Part shown: one piece after another, positions 42,032-53,287 of the stretch | Position numbering within the stretch: the first letter of the stretch is position 1 | Layout of the letters: each line of letters starts with the position of its first letter | Source of the DNA: Rhizophlyctis rosea | Lineage: Eukaryota > Chytridiomycota > Chytridiomycetes > Rhizophlyctidales > Rhizophlyctidaceae | DNA: 63,226 nt | NCBI GenBank assembly: GCA_027596075.1 | Contig: JADGJC010000241.1 | Span: forward strand, 1-63,226 | Direction of reading: 5' to 3' | Translations under genes and position numbers: made by a program | The notes under the pieces: generated by a model | Database searches by the model: none | Told to the model about the DNA's origin: nothing | What the model saw: the letters and a program-made list of their open reading frames with translations, nothing else

Positions 42032-43166
42032 ATGATAATGTCTGTCAGAAGACTTGGCGGTTTGGCTCTACGAGGCCGCCTCGCCCTCATCCCAGCACAA
42101 ATCACGCGCTTCCCTATTCAATCGCAACCCCCCCTATCCCTCCCCAACGCGTTCCGCGCCAACTCCACTCCCACCAAACTTCCTTCCTCCATAAAAAACT
42201 GTGCATACTCAACCACATCTTCTACAGAACCGCCTCATCCAGATATCTCACCCCGCATCTACTATGAAGGCTCCAACCCCTACCTAACGCTCACCCTCCC
42301 AAACGGCACCGAAACCACCTTCCTCATCCCCCCCTCAAAACCAATCTCCTTCCTCCTCCAACAAATCCTCGAAGAAGACTCCACAATATCCCAATGCGCC
42401 GTCTACGAACTCCACGCCACACCCTCCACACCCGACGACACGCCCCGTCCCGTCCGGTGGGCCCGGTCCACCAGCGCGGAATTCGTCCTCGCGAACGCGT
42501 TACAGCAGGGCGGGATGTTGTTGAGTTTGGATGGAACGCCGTATAGAGTTAGGGTGCCGACGTTTGAGGAGAGGGTGGAGCCGCTGAGGAAGGAGTTGGA
42601 GGGTGTGGAGGGGGAGTTGATGCCGTTGAGGGGGAGGAAGATGGAGTTGGATAAGTTGGCGAGTCGGACGAGTAGGAGGATTGCGTGGTTGGGGTTGGGG
42701 ACTTTGTGTGCGCAGTGGGGGTTGATGGCGAGGTTGACGTGGTGGGAATACTCGTGGGTCAGTTTACCTTGAATGAGAATGAGATACATGTTTCGCGGAA
42801 CTTCACAACTAACTGATCGCATGCCCACAGGACGTAATGGAACCAATATCCTACTTCGTCGGCGCCGGAACAGGAATCCTAGGCTACATGTTCTACATGA
42901 TAACATCAAAAGAATACACCTACGAGTCCCTCTCCGCCATCACCGTCACGCGTCAACAACGCCGGCTGTACCAAAAGCATAAGTTCGACATCAAGCACTA
43001 TGTGGATCTGAAGGATCGGAGGGCGGAGGTGTTGAAGCGGATTGAGGACGTTCGGAGTGTGTTTGAGGGTGGGGAGAAGGGTGGGGATGTTTTGAGAAAG
43101 AATGTGGAGGAGGAGGTTGGTGGGGAGGAGGCGGTGGTGGATGGGGGGAAGGTGGTTGGTGCTTGA
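42032..43166 (+). CDS. MCU: Mitochondrial calcium uniporter, pore subunit
   Basis: Two exons (42032-42757, 42831-43166) give 353 residues. The N-terminus is an Arg-rich, acid-free mitochondrial targeting sequence (MSVRRLGGLALRGRLALIP). A beta-rich matrix domain follows, with the expected PTFEERVEPLRKELEGVEGE and a coiled coil. Then come the first membrane helix (WLGLGTLCAQWGLMARLTWW) and the pore loop and second helix EYSWDVMEPISYFVGAGTGI. The selectivity filter D-V-M-E of the WDxxEP motif is complete, and the intron lies exactly between the Trp and the Asp. The C-terminus is a further coiled coil. MCU carries calcium into the matrix. Fungal uniporters are known to work without an EMRE subunit. 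A second ATG two codons later may be the real start. Confidence 0.94.
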
Positions 43167-43679
43167 TTTAGATCGACGGACGATGATTTTTGTACGATCT
43201 TTGGTGTCGTTGTGGTGGTTTGGAAGTACTTTGTTTCTCTTAGAAATATGTACCAAATAATGGTGTTGCACCTTTTGATGAGATCGGCAACAGCAAATAA
43301 GTAGGAAATGAACCCTTCGTTAGTACATTCATACCGGACCTCAACCTCAGTGTTTGTCAGCATAAACTTCGTGGGCTTTGGCAACTGCGATGACTAAAAT
43401 CAGAAAACAGTGCCAGATTGTGATGCTCAGTGCAATTGGAGTGGAGCTACGTCAATATTCAACAGATGAATCCACAAAGCAGGCGACTGAGGAGATTTGC
43501 AAGTTACAAGCAAAAAAGCAATCGGCGCTGACAGTCTTTCTATCAGGTTCATTCTAAGCCACAACTATAGTCCCGTTGGTAACAAAGTGAGACTTTTGTT
43601 CAAGGTCTGCCATGTAGGAGTATCTATTGAATGTACAGCAACCCTAAAACCAAGAGGAACCTCTTACGACTCCCGCAAT
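43167..43679. other. Tail-to-tail intergenic region, no gene
   Basis: This is the 3' flank of the uniporter gene and of the dehydrogenase gene. No coding signal is seen. Confidence 0.5.
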
Positions 43680-45047
43680 CTACGCCTCAAAGGGATACCT
43701 CAAACCCCCCTGCCTCCTAATCTCATCCATAACCCTCAACAACTGCTGACTCTCCGCAAGCGTAATAACCGGACTCTCCGTCGCGCCCTCCTTGATCTTC
43801 CTCGCTACCTCGTCCGCCTCAAACCGCATGCCGTTACCTTCGTAAGGGAGATCAAATTCCTGTTCCTCAGTCTGGCCGTTGAGCTTCAAGCGGAGTTTAC
43901 GAGTCTGGTAAGAAGGCCCTTCGATGAAGAGACGACCCTTGGTGCCGTAGACGATGATGTCGGAGGGGGTTTCGTAGATTATTGAGGTGTGGATTGTTGC
44001 GAGGGCTGTTTGGTGTGGGGATATTTTGAAGGAGGAGATTAGTTTCAATTTTGACGGAAAGTCTTTACTGGAAATGCTTTGAAGATGCTTACCGCCAGCG
44101 TCCTCGTACTCCAACACTGCACTTGTGGTTTGGTCAACGCCAGTGACAGGGTGCTTGATGAAGCGGGCAGAAACCTTCGGGTCCTTGTTGCCATTGAGAG
44201 GGGCAAGGATCATGTTGACCCATTGGAGAGGGTAGATACCAATGTCGAGGAGAGCACCACCGGCGAGCTCAGGGTTGAGGATACGGGCCTTGGGGTCTGG
44301 TGTGAACAAGTCAGACGAGGGGTGTTCAAACATTAGGAAAGCGGACTGTAGGAGGCTTAAACTCACCAGTGGCGTTGAAGTTCATAGACAAATCAGCAAC
44401 AACATGCTCAATCTGTCCAACAACACCGTCAGCGATCAGTTGGCGGACCTTGATGGCAGCATCGAAGTAGCGGGTCCAAATGGCTGGAGAACAATGCATC
44501 AACTTTTGTCTGCCACCGACTTAGTCATTATGTATCATTTGCAAGGCCTACCTTCCATGAAGAAAACTCCCTTAGCCTTAGCAGCCGCAACCATCTCCTC
44601 CGCCTCCTTAGCATTCACAGCCAAAGGCTTCTCACACAACACATGCTTGCCAGCATTGATGCAAAGCAACGAGTCGGAGTGGTGACGGTTGTGGGGTGTA
44701 CCAATGTACACAACATCAACATTAGGGTCGGCAACAAGTTCCTGTCATAAAACCAAAATTATCAGCATTGTTTACAAACACCCCTCCAAACCTCCTCACT
44801 CCCACTTCCTCACCTCGTAAGTAGAATAATAAGTCCCAGTGTACTCATGCTGGGAGTCCTTGTAAATCCCCTCGATGAAGGCCTTCCCCTTCTCGATGGA
44901 GCTGGACCCGACGGCGGAAATGACGTGGGTGGGTGTGTTTGGGTCGGTGGATTGCGGGTCGACGATGAGGGAGCGGGCGAATTTGTTTGAGATCCAGCCG
45001 CAGCCGAGGATTCCCCAGCGGATTATGGAGGACTTTTCGACGGTCAT
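43680..45047 (-). CDS. Gfo/Idh/MocA oxidoreductase (dihydrodiol/xylose dehydrogenase-like)
   Basis: Five exons (45047-44814, 44741-44552, 44483-44367, 44296-44093, 44062-43680) give 375 residues, typical of the family. The Rossmann motif IIRWGILGCGWISNKFA near the start binds NAD(P). VDVVYIGTPHNRHHSDSLL and GKHVLCEKPLAVN carry the conserved Glu-Lys-Pro with the catalytic lysine. AIWTRYFDA and GGALLDIGIYPLQW follow in the order of dimeric dihydrodiol dehydrogenase and fungal D-xylose 1-dehydrogenases. It is a cytosolic NADP-dependent enzyme oxidising a sugar or diol; the exact substrate cannot be read from sequence. The last intron acceptor (GTAAAG) is slightly unusual but is the one that keeps the frame. 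Confidence 0.92.
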
Positions 45048-45616
45048 GGTTGTTTTTGGGTGGTTTGAGGGAACTTGGGGAGGGAGGTAATGAGTTTGTT
45101 GGTCTGTTGGGAATTTGGAGGAATGGTCTGCCTTTTGTTGGACGTCGAAACCCGCCAACGTTCAACCACCATCATGCATCACTCCCTTGTTTGGGCCTCC
45201 ACACTACCATATCCGTCCATATGCAAACACGAGGTTTTGAGTTGCTGGTAGTACAATGTCGCACGAACAGGAAGGGGCAAGAACTAAAAAAGATGGATTT
45301 GGACTTTTCTGGTCACATTTGTGCCGAACGTTGAACTTGCAAGAGGGGATTGTTCCTCCACAAGATTCAACGAGCAGTGCCATTATAACACGTTGGTGAG
45401 GAGTAGCATGTCTACTACAGGGCGGAGTGGAAGGGTTCCACAGTAGCCCGTAGGTATCGGCAAGGGGACGCGCCATAGTATCTTGCAAGCGTTGGATCGT
45501 TGGTATTTTGTGCCAGCAAGCGGCAGACATCCCGACATGTATGAGGCGCAAGACTCTAAATCAGTTGGATTTCCTTCAAACAAATGCAGTGTCTTATTAT
45601 GATTACAATCATGATC
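45048..45616. other. Intergenic region, no gene
   Basis: This is the upstream flank of the dehydrogenase and the downstream flank of the ankyrin gene. Only short frames are present. Confidence 0.5.
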
Positions 45617-46774
45617 CTACTTCTTCTGCCACATCTTAAGCTTCGCGGGGGACAACGAAAGCTTAGCCATCCACTGACGTTCAAAATTCCTCATAGCAGC
45701 ATCCCGCTCACGTCCCTGTTCCACCTCCTCGTTCCCTTCGTTCTCAATCAGCCCACTTTCCAACCACCACTTCAAAATGTCCGTCCTCTTTGTCAGCAGG
45801 ACGGCCCAACCTGGATCAAATTTCAACTCTAGCCCACTCCGCTTCCACCAGTCCAACACTTCCACTGAGCCAGCCCCATGCATGGCCTGATTGCTATATA
45901 ACATTCCTAGCCCACTTTGCTTCCACCACTCCAGGACTGCGATATGTCCGTTCCTACTCGCAAGATCGACGGCTTGGTAGGTATATTGTATATAGTCCGG
46001 TCCCCGCTCCTTCCACCATTCCAACACATCTACATGTCCGTTCCCGCTTGCTTGATCCATTGCCTGAGTTGTATGCAAAAGCTTTTTGCGACCCTCCTCA
46101 ACCCACCATTTCAAGACTGCTATATGCCCGTTCGCACTGGCTTGGTCCAGCAGCTGACAAGACCACGGGAATTGGAACCCCAGTTCACCCCACATGTTCA
46201 TGTCATGTGCTTGGGCGGTTTTTGGCGAATGGTAACGGATTTTGGGTTTGGCAAGATCGATATAAAGGTGGGAGGAGGACACCCACCATCGGAGAACATG
46301 GACGTGGCCGTTGCGGGAAGCGCGAAGGATGTATTCGTGGGTGTATTTTAGGGGAAGATCGCCAGCCAGCCACCAGTCTAGTACAGCAATATGACCGTTC
46401 TCTGCAGCCCAATCTAATGACCAATGCGTGTATTCTAAGTCTAGTCCGCTTGCCACCCACCAATCCAAGACTTTGATGTGACCATTCCGGGAAGCTGAGT
46501 CTATAGCTCTTTCGGAATATTTTAGCCTTCGATTGGGATGTTTTCCCTTCCAATGAAGCCACCAATTGAGTAGATCTATTTGACCCTTCCGGGAGGCTTG
46601 GTCTAGAGCCGCGGCGGGGAGGTAGGGGATGGCAAAGTCGCGGATGTCAGGGAAGTGGTGGACAACGGAGAGAATGACCCCAATTCTGAAGACTGTCAAG
46701 GCATCTTCTTCAGTGAGCAGTGGATAGGGGCGGCAGAAAACTTGAAATAGTACTTCAAGAGGTAAAGTGAGCAT
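45617..46774 (-). CDS. Trp-rich ankyrin-repeat protein with possible F-box start
   Basis: A single exon of 385 codons. The first 40 residues (LPLEVLFQVFCRPYPLLTEE) resemble a degenerate F-box helix. The rest is an array of about nine repeats of 25-33 residues with the core AS.NGHI.VL.WW, for example ASRNGHIKVLDWWVASGLDL and ASANGHIAVLKWWVEEG. This is an ankyrin-type helix pair in which the second helix ends in Trp-Trp, a form I associate with large families in chytrid and related genomes. The array is a protein-binding scaffold. If the F-box is real, it would be another ubiquitin-ligase adaptor. It is divergent to the ribosomal protein gene, with 375 bases between starts. It is intronless, like the F-box family. 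Confidence 0.85.
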   Translation of the reverse strand: MLTLPLEVLFQVFCRPYPLLTEEDALTVFRIGVILSVVHHFPDIRDFAIPYLPAAALDQASRKGQIDLLNWWLHWKGKHPNRRLKYSERAIDSASRNGHIKVLDWWVASGLDLEYTHWSLDWAAENGHIAVLDWWLAGDLPLKYTHEYILRASRNGHVHVLRWWVSSSHLYIDLAKPKIRYHSPKTAQAHDMNMWGELGFQFPWSCQLLDQASANGHIAVLKWWVEEGRKKLLHTTQAMDQASGNGHVDVLEWWKERGPDYIQYTYQAVDLASRNGHIAVLEWWKQSGLGMLYSNQAMHGAGSVEVLDWWKRSGLELKFDPGWAVLLTKRTDILKWWLESGLIENEGNEEVEQGRERDAAMRNFERQWMAKLSLSPAKLKMWQKK

Positions 46775-47149
46775 TCTTCTTTACAGACAGCAGACACCAT
46801 AGAGTGAGTATAGATCTCGGGAAGTAATCTCACTTCAGCCGTAGGTATTGCAACTTTTTCTCAATCGAAGTAAGAAAACGTTCGCGATGCAATTGGCATG
46901 AAAGGGAGCGTGGTGTTGGACGTGAGGTGAGGAGCCGAAAGCGCCAAGGTGAGACTAGTGGGTGTGGCGTCTGCTGCGGGCGCGTGAGGCTTGAAACGCA
47001 GCCCCCAAAGTCGGCTCAATTTCCCCCCCAACTTCACCTTCGTCGAGATCTTCCTTCCCCAAAAATAAGTCAACTTTCCCATACACAACATCACCAACCG
47101 ACTGCCAAAGCAACATTTCCCAGCACCTTCTCTCAAATCAACAGCACTC
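46775..47149. promoter_or_regulatory. Divergent promoter region of ankyrin gene and bS6m
   Basis: The starts face outward across 375 bases. A long reverse frame (46861-47475) overlaps the first bS6m exon and is regarded as a shadow. Confidence 0.45.
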
Positions 47150-47926
47150 ATGGTCCTGTACGAGCTAATTTGCATATCCCGCCAAGCCGGCAACATTTCG
47201 CGAACGTCCAGTGCAACCGCTCTCCTGCAGACAGCTTCCAAAGCAATTGGAGGCGCCGCAGGAACTGAAATGTCCAATATACCCACCGACGATGTCACTG
47301 TGAGTTTTGGCTGAGAAATTGCGATTCGGCGTCCCCCTGAGGCTCTTGAGCCAGTGGGAAGGGAGGATGGAGCTGAGAAAGAAACGTGACGGGGCAGGAA
47401 ACTCAGGAAGGGTGGGCGAGTGAGGCTCCGCAACGGTTGTAAACCAAAGCTGAGGCTGCAAGTCTGAGTTTCCAACGGCTGATGTGGATGGCTGACAACC
47501 GTGAAGCATGCACTGGTCGAAACATACTAGCGGAGCCACATAGAAGCTAATGCACGTCTCGTTCCCCCACAGCCAAAACTCATGCGCCTATCAGCAACCC
47601 ACGTCCTTGACAACGGCGGCGTCGTCCGGAAATTCGAGGATTTGGGCGGCAGAACATTGCCCCACAGAATGAAGCGTCATCAGCAGACCTTCAAACAGGG
47701 CCGGTGTGTACAATTTGAATTTACGTTTTGAGACTTTTGGTCTGACGCTGGACATCCCTTTTTTTATAGGTATTGGACAATGCTTTTCGACGCCTCCCCA
47801 TCTCAAGTGGAACCTCTATACAAAATCCTCGCTTTCGACGATCGCGTTATTCGCCACCATATCATTAAGATCGGACATGATTTGCAAACCGTAACAGCAT
47901 ATGTCCCGCCGGAAAAGTTGGCATAG
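47150..47926 (+). CDS. MRPS6: Mitochondrial ribosomal protein bS6m
   Basis: Three exons (47150-47299, 47573-47703, 47770-47926) give 145 residues. It starts MVLYELICISR, the classic first beta strand of bS6. Helix 1 contains TSSATALLQTASKAIGGA. The second exon has the strand and loop GGVVRKFEDLGGRTLPHRMK, with the Gly-Arg-Leu-Pro core of the family. The third has YWTMLFDASPSQVEPLYKIL and RVIRHHIIKI, matching the last helix and strand. bS6 sits on the platform of the small ribosomal subunit with uS18. There is no separate targeting peptide, as in other mitochondrial S6 proteins whose N-terminus acts as the signal. Intron 1 (273 bases) is the longest in the window. Confidence 0.93.
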
Positions 47927-48311
47927 TTCTGAAGATTAGTTACAGGGTAGTACCATGTACATAGGTGTCTTTTTTGATTTATTAGAATGTGGAATAAGTT
48001 ATATAGGAGATGCGCGCGAAATAAATGTTCGAGCGGTTCTGACGGAGAGTGGACTTCGCATTGGCCGCATCTGAAGGATTGAAGGAGTCAAGAGCAACTG
48101 CCACTCGTCTTATGCTGCATGGGCATGATGGCAGTTCCCCTGTTCAAACGCTGCATTGAAGCCAAGCAAAAAGCAGACCGAGGAAAAACGACAAACTCAA
48201 TGTGAAACCCTCTTGAGGTAATCCCAGCCATACCTAAGTTATTATATATACCAAAGACACTATGTACAGGCCCCTCTCATTCAGGGATACATCTAATAGT
48301 CCTCCCACCCA
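47927..48311. other. Tail-to-tail intergenic region, no gene
   Basis: This is the 3' flank of bS6m and of the acyltransferase. It has AT-rich patches and no coding signal. Confidence 0.5.
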
Positions 48312-49885
48312 TTACCGGCCGAAACAAACATCATGCAGCCACTTCCCCGCCGTAACACTAGGCTTATCCACCAAATTATACCCCACCAAACTAATCCCAA
48401 AAATCACCGCCATCGTCACGAGGTACGTTATCAATGCGGCTATCCAGCCAGCGACCCGCCCATACACCGCCCCTAACACAAAGCTCCCTACCGAGTACTC
48501 CAACACCGGATGGAGAATATACATCATGAACGAGATCTTCCCCAAAAACTGGAACGACCTGTTCGCAAGGAGGTTCTGAAGGAACGGTGTGATTTCGACT
48601 AAAAGCACCATGGCGGTCGAAACAGCCCCTCCCCTAGGTTTGTATTGCCAGAACGCACGAGTACCACCCATATGACTGTCAAGCGAGCCATTATCAGGAT
48701 TCGGCAACCACCCCTTCATCCAAATCCCTTCCAACCACTTATCAACCAAAAAAGCCTTCTCCGATGGCGTCCCATCCGGCGTCTCATTCCAAATCATCGC
48801 GTAAGAGATCCATACTAAGAGTGCTGCTCGGAGAATCCACGCTCGCCTCATATGAGTGAGATGCTTAAGGTACCCGTCGTGCGCCAATTCGGCAATAATG
48901 ACGCCGGAGAAGAAGGCACATGACCAGCTAAGCATTATCCAGGACCAGATGGTTGTCATGCCGAAGAGGAGGTACTTGCGGCGGGGTTGGTAGGAGGCGA
49001 CGAATGCTAGGAGGTAGACGTAGTATGATTGGATGAATTCGTAGGGGATTGTCCATTGGACGCCGATTGGGTGGGCCATTAGGGTGTTATAGAACAACTA
49101 TTTTTAAGTGGAGGATCGTGCATGAGCCGGTTGTGAAATTGTGCACAAATTATGACGTGAGTGACTCACCAACTTCGGAACAGACCACAAGAAGCCCACG
49201 AGCGATCTCATCTCGTAGGGAACTCCATTCGAGTGCGGGTTCGTAAACCATCCACCTCCGATTAGTTTATTGGTTTGATCTGCTACGCTGTACCAGTTTG
49301 CATAGAAGAAAAGCATATGCATGGCCAGTCCGAAATAGAGTGGTAGACCTAAGCGGAACGGTCGGCGGAAGGCCGCGGATGCAAGCATGCGGGGTTCGCG
49401 GCGGGCGATGAAGCCGTTCACTAGGACGCGACCGGAGAGGACGTAAAAGATTGGCACTGGGATTGCATCGGGCATGAAGAAAAACTACAAAGTGAAGGTG
49501 CGCGGATCAGTCCCATCCGTTGAAAACGTTGAGCGCCGATCAAGAAGTAATGAATACCGACCCTCAAGCCTCTCCTCATGGCCGAACTACTGAGAAAATG
49601 TAGCAGATTACTGAAATGTTCGTTCACCACCCACCACGCCGCCAACCCGCGCAATCCTTCCAAGTACATCAATTTGTTCGCCCCGCCCCCACCACCGCCC
49701 GCCCGTTTCTTTGGCGCTTCGTCACTATCGAATCCCTTTGACAGAGGAATGGTTGTCATGGCATAATCATCGATGTACTTGTTTGTTGCACCGTTTGCGA
49801 CACCGTGAAGGTCCCGTCCAACCATGTCATCGGGGTCGTCGCTGGGCGCCCTCGTGTATTGCGCGGGGGTCGAGCGGCCAGACAT
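48312..49885 (-). CDS. Membrane acyltransferase, acyltransferase-3 (OafA-like) family
   Basis: Three exons (49885-49562, 49484-49170, 49097-48312) give 474 residues. After an 80-residue polar N-terminus with a glycine run comes the family opening LEGLRGLAAWWVVNEHFSNL, with the conserved Arg and His. Next are IPVPIFYVLSGRVLVNGFIA and about ten hydrophobic segments, among them RLGLPLYFGLAMHMLFFYAN, QWTIPYEFIQSYYVYLLAFV and SFQFLGKISFMMYILHPVLE (the family's terminal S-x-x-x-Y-x-x-H motif). These enzymes move acyl groups, mostly acetyl, from cytosolic donors onto sugars or lipids across a membrane. Fungal members are abundant and mostly uncharacterised. The short intron 1 donor (GTCGGT) is non-standard in its third base. 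Confidence 0.9.
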
Positions 49886-50595
49886 TCTGATATCACCGCT
49901 ATTGTAAGCGAGCTGCTACGTGCGTGAGAGATATACTATGAGATCTCTCGAGCTGCTGTCTGATATCAAAAGAAGAATGGGGAAGATGCCTTGTTCACGC
50001 AACAGCAACAGTCCTCCACCCAAGTGGAAGCCAAATGGAAGCAAATTGAAACGCAGAAATTCGCGACCCGAAAGTTGGTGCGGCCATCCAGCACTTGCAT
50101 TACAGCGTATTACATTGTGTTACAAATGTGTTACGAATGGCATTTGGTGGCTTGCATCAAACAGATCCAACTTCATTTGTCCGTGGTGCCTCCGTTGTAC
50201 AACCCGCCTATGCTATTTTTGGGAGCAAACAAGATTTGAGTAACCAAGTGGCTGCGCTCAGAGCGGCTTGGGGGCGGTGCAATTTGGCATTTTGGATTTT
50301 TGGCCCGGATGGATGGGCCACGCGTTCAATACAGGAAATAAGTTGGCAGCAGTGCATGTGATGGAGGCACGTTGAAGGAGGGAGGCATTGCTCGATGCAA
50401 GGGGGCGATAGCGGGCTTCGGGGAACTCCGAGCAGCTCATACTGCCAAGTCAATTGAACGCATGTATGGGAGGACGCGTATAGTATATGAAGGGGGAATC
50501 CCTGCCCCACCCTTTCGGTTGCAAACACTGCACTAATCACAATCATCAAAGCTCATTTCTCCTCAAAAGTTAAGACTTCATCACATATCAGCACG
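49886..50595. promoter_or_regulatory. Divergent intergenic region
   Basis: This lies between the acyltransferase and the WW-domain protein. A TATAGTATATG stretch near 50479 could serve as the WW gene's TATA element. The frames in this region have no recognisable features. Confidence 0.4.
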
Positions 50596-51603
50596 ATGAA
50601 CGCTGACGCTTCCACGACCAATGCTCCGGCCACGACCGTGACCGCTACATCAGCTCCTACCACTTCGGCTGTTGATGCCGTGGCTGTTGGGGTACCCACA
50701 ACAGGGAATGCTCCTGCCACTCCTGGTCAAGAAACGCCATTCCCCGCCGGATGGATTCAACAGTTCGATCAGGCATCAGGCCGTTGGTTCTTCGTCAGTA
50801 AGTATGACCTGGAATGATAGGCATGGCCCATTGAGCATGAATTCAAAGTGTCTAATCCATCCTTCCCTTCAATAGACACTGCAACCGGTCAATCATCCTG
50901 GGATGATCCCCGTCAAGCGCCTGGCACGCCCTACTCTCCACCCGCAGCAACTCCCTACTCCCCTCCCGCAACCGCGCCAGCAGCCGCAACTGATCCCGCT
51001 GCCACCCCTAGCGGAGAGCCTAAGGAACGCGGTCTCGGCTCCCTCCTCTCTAACCCTGCAGCAACCAAGATCATTGGTCAAGTTCTAGGAGGCGGGAAAC
51101 ACGGCAGCGGATCCCACGGCAGTGACCCCTACGGTCACGGCAGCAGCGGGAGTCATGGCGGCAAACAAGGAGGACTACTCGGCATGGCTGCACCTCTCAT
51201 CAGCCAAGCTCTAGGTGGAGGCAAACACGGATCTCACGGCTCCTCCTCCTCGCACGGCCAACAACCCTATGGCGCGCCACACAGTGCTCCTTATGGACAA
51301 CCGCCCGCTCCTTACGGCGCCCCACACGGTCAACCTCCTGCGCCGTACGGTGCTCCTCCTCAGCCATATGGTCAACCTCCTGCCCCTTACGGTCAGCCAT
51401 CACCTTACGGTGGCCCTCACGGCCAACCTTCTCCCTATGGTGCACCCCAGCAACCTTACGGCCAACCAGCACCCTATGGTGCTCCTCATGACCAATACGG
51501 CCACCAACAGCAGCATGGGTCTTCGGGCAAGCCACCAAAGGATCCCATGAGTCAGGTCATGGGCATCGCAAGCGGTCTGTTGGGAAAGAAGATGAAGTTC
51601 TGA
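50596..51603 (+). CDS. WW-domain protein with Pro-Tyr-Gly repeats
   Basis: Two exons (50596-50797, 50876-51603) give 309 residues. The N-terminus is Ala/Thr-rich. One WW domain, about residues 49-81, reads FPAGWIQQFDQASGRWFFVN then TATGQSSWDDPR, with both signature tryptophans and the final proline. The intron cuts it after the second strand. WW domains bind proline-rich ligands. After a Pro/Ala linker come two related segments, LLSNPAATKIIGQVLGGGKHG and LLGMAAPLISQALGGGKHG, then about 13 units of PYGAP/PYGQP type, and a C-terminal VMGIASGLLGKKMKF. The tail, of the kind seen in phase-separating or wall-associated proteins, contains many Pro-Tyr groups that its own WW domain might bind. No signal peptide is seen. 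Confidence 0.88.
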
Positions 51604-53287
51604 GTGGGATAATGGAGCACCGTGGAAGGTCCAGATCTATATGCCATTGATGATATAGCTATGTACTTGTATGTGCCTTATATTTTGTTAATATGTAAAC
51701 GTCGACGTTGTCTTTGTATGTCGATCCATCTTGATAAAGAACTGGTGTCTTTTCCGTCAAAAGAGTTTGGGTTTTACTGGGGCATTTAACATTGGAGTTG
51801 CTCATAAAATGGCAAACAAGAATATGGCATTTGAGTCCCTTGTAACACGATTCTCTTCTCACGATGATATGCTCGAAAGCTCCGTTCATTTCAGTGTGGA
51901 AAATCGTGAGATTCTTCTATCCCACCTGTCGCTGAGCGGATCATTCTTGTGGTTTTGCAGTTTGAGCTTTCTTCTTATTGAACAAGCACACAAACATGTG
52001 TGCAGTTCATGTTTAGCCACACATCTCACATTTGCTGTTGGAGTGTCCGGGTGGGCGTTGATTGATCACTTCCGCCGAATGAACAAACTGCACACTGATT
52101 CATCTCACACTACAATGCCGGTAAGTTGGGAATATTGCTAGCGTGGTTTTCGTCAGCCATTTCTTGTGAAGGTCGAAGAATCTTTTGCTTGCACCCGTGA
52201 GGTGAAAAACATTTGTGGAGTCTTGACCATGTTAATCTGCATTGGATACATGGTGGTGTGCATGATTGTATCGTTGAGTGTCAGCTATTGTTCGGTTCAG
52301 TTCATGTTGACGAGTGATTAGACTTTTATGTTGGGTCCATGAGAATATGTAGGCACACGTCAGTGAAGCCGGCACTTACGCAAATATGTTTTGCGGACTG
52401 ATTTCAATAACTGAGTTTGTCAACAACAATTTCATATTGATAGCCCGGATAATCTTCACAGCGTGGGCAGCTTCGGCGACCTCGCCAATGATGAACACAA
52501 CGACCAACAACCCGATACACACAACTTTGGACTCGCATGGGTCGACTTTGGGGCACGCTGAGGTTGAAGGCTGCGCTTGAGAACATGCGAATCAAGTAGG
52601 AGACAGGATTAGGGTTTCAAAATGCACAGGCAACTACCATCGCTTATATATGACATATTGGCATTGCAGGACAGAAGAATTTTCAGCTCTCTCAAATCCC
52701 ATTGGTATAGCTCCAACATCTACCACATCAACTACATTGCTTCATATCGGAGCCGCTGCACAAGATTGCTTTGAACAACCTTAACCTAGTTGGAAACAAA
52801 CAATCGAAACATCACATCTCTCATCACCTCCTCCATGATTTTGATATGCATAACTTTCATCCGGCATCGTTAACTTCGTTACTGGCCAAACCTTGTTAAA
52901 TTGGACTTGGCAGAACCCGGCAAACTACAGAAGGACCCGCGCGAAGCAAACCTTAATAAATGACATTCACGTGCAGAAAACCTTCCCTGTAATGAAACTC
53001 AGCCGAATCCCACCGCTTGCAGTGGCCCCGACCAAGCAGGGCCGCGGCAAGCGTTGCACAAACGTTGCAGCCACGAAATCGGAGCACAAGGGTCCATGAC
53101 AGCCATAGCCACTTGGCACCCTTCACCCGAGGTGGCTGGCGAAAACCTTGGCCAAAATCATAAAGACAAGTTTGCCCTGTCGAAACCCACCCTCTCACAG
53201 CCATTGCTTACACTTTCACACGTTTTCCCACACACCAACACAATCACCTTCCACCACACCTACCTTTCGAACATAACATAACATACT
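51604..53287. other. Long intergenic region with one possible hidden reverse gene
   Basis: About 1.7 kb. The part 51886-52580 has coding-like exons on the reverse strand (see the next entry). The rest (52600-53287) shows only short frames and, at the end, the promoter of the GH16 gene. Confidence 0.4.
51886..52580 (-). CDS. Possible multi-exon membrane protein, model incomplete
   Basis: On the reverse strand at about 52380-52560 a frame reads KVVCIGLLVVVFIIGEVAEA and then HAVKIIRAINMKLLLTNSV, a plausible membrane helix with flanking helix, followed by a good donor GTAAGT at 52379. Further downstream an intron-like block (donor GTGAGA, branch CTAAAC, acceptor AATAAG) at about 52030-51975 joins GGSDQSTPTRTLQQQ to RKLKLQNHKNDPLSDRWDRR and a stop at 51886. 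I could not find a single chain linking these parts without a frame conflict, nor a start. It may be a real small membrane protein, a decaying gene or chance. Confidence 0.28.

Noticed and set aside
46861..47475. 204-codon reverse frame overlapping bS6m
   Set aside because: It overlaps the first exon of a confidently identified ribosomal protein gene and has no domain of its own, so it is treated as a shadow frame.
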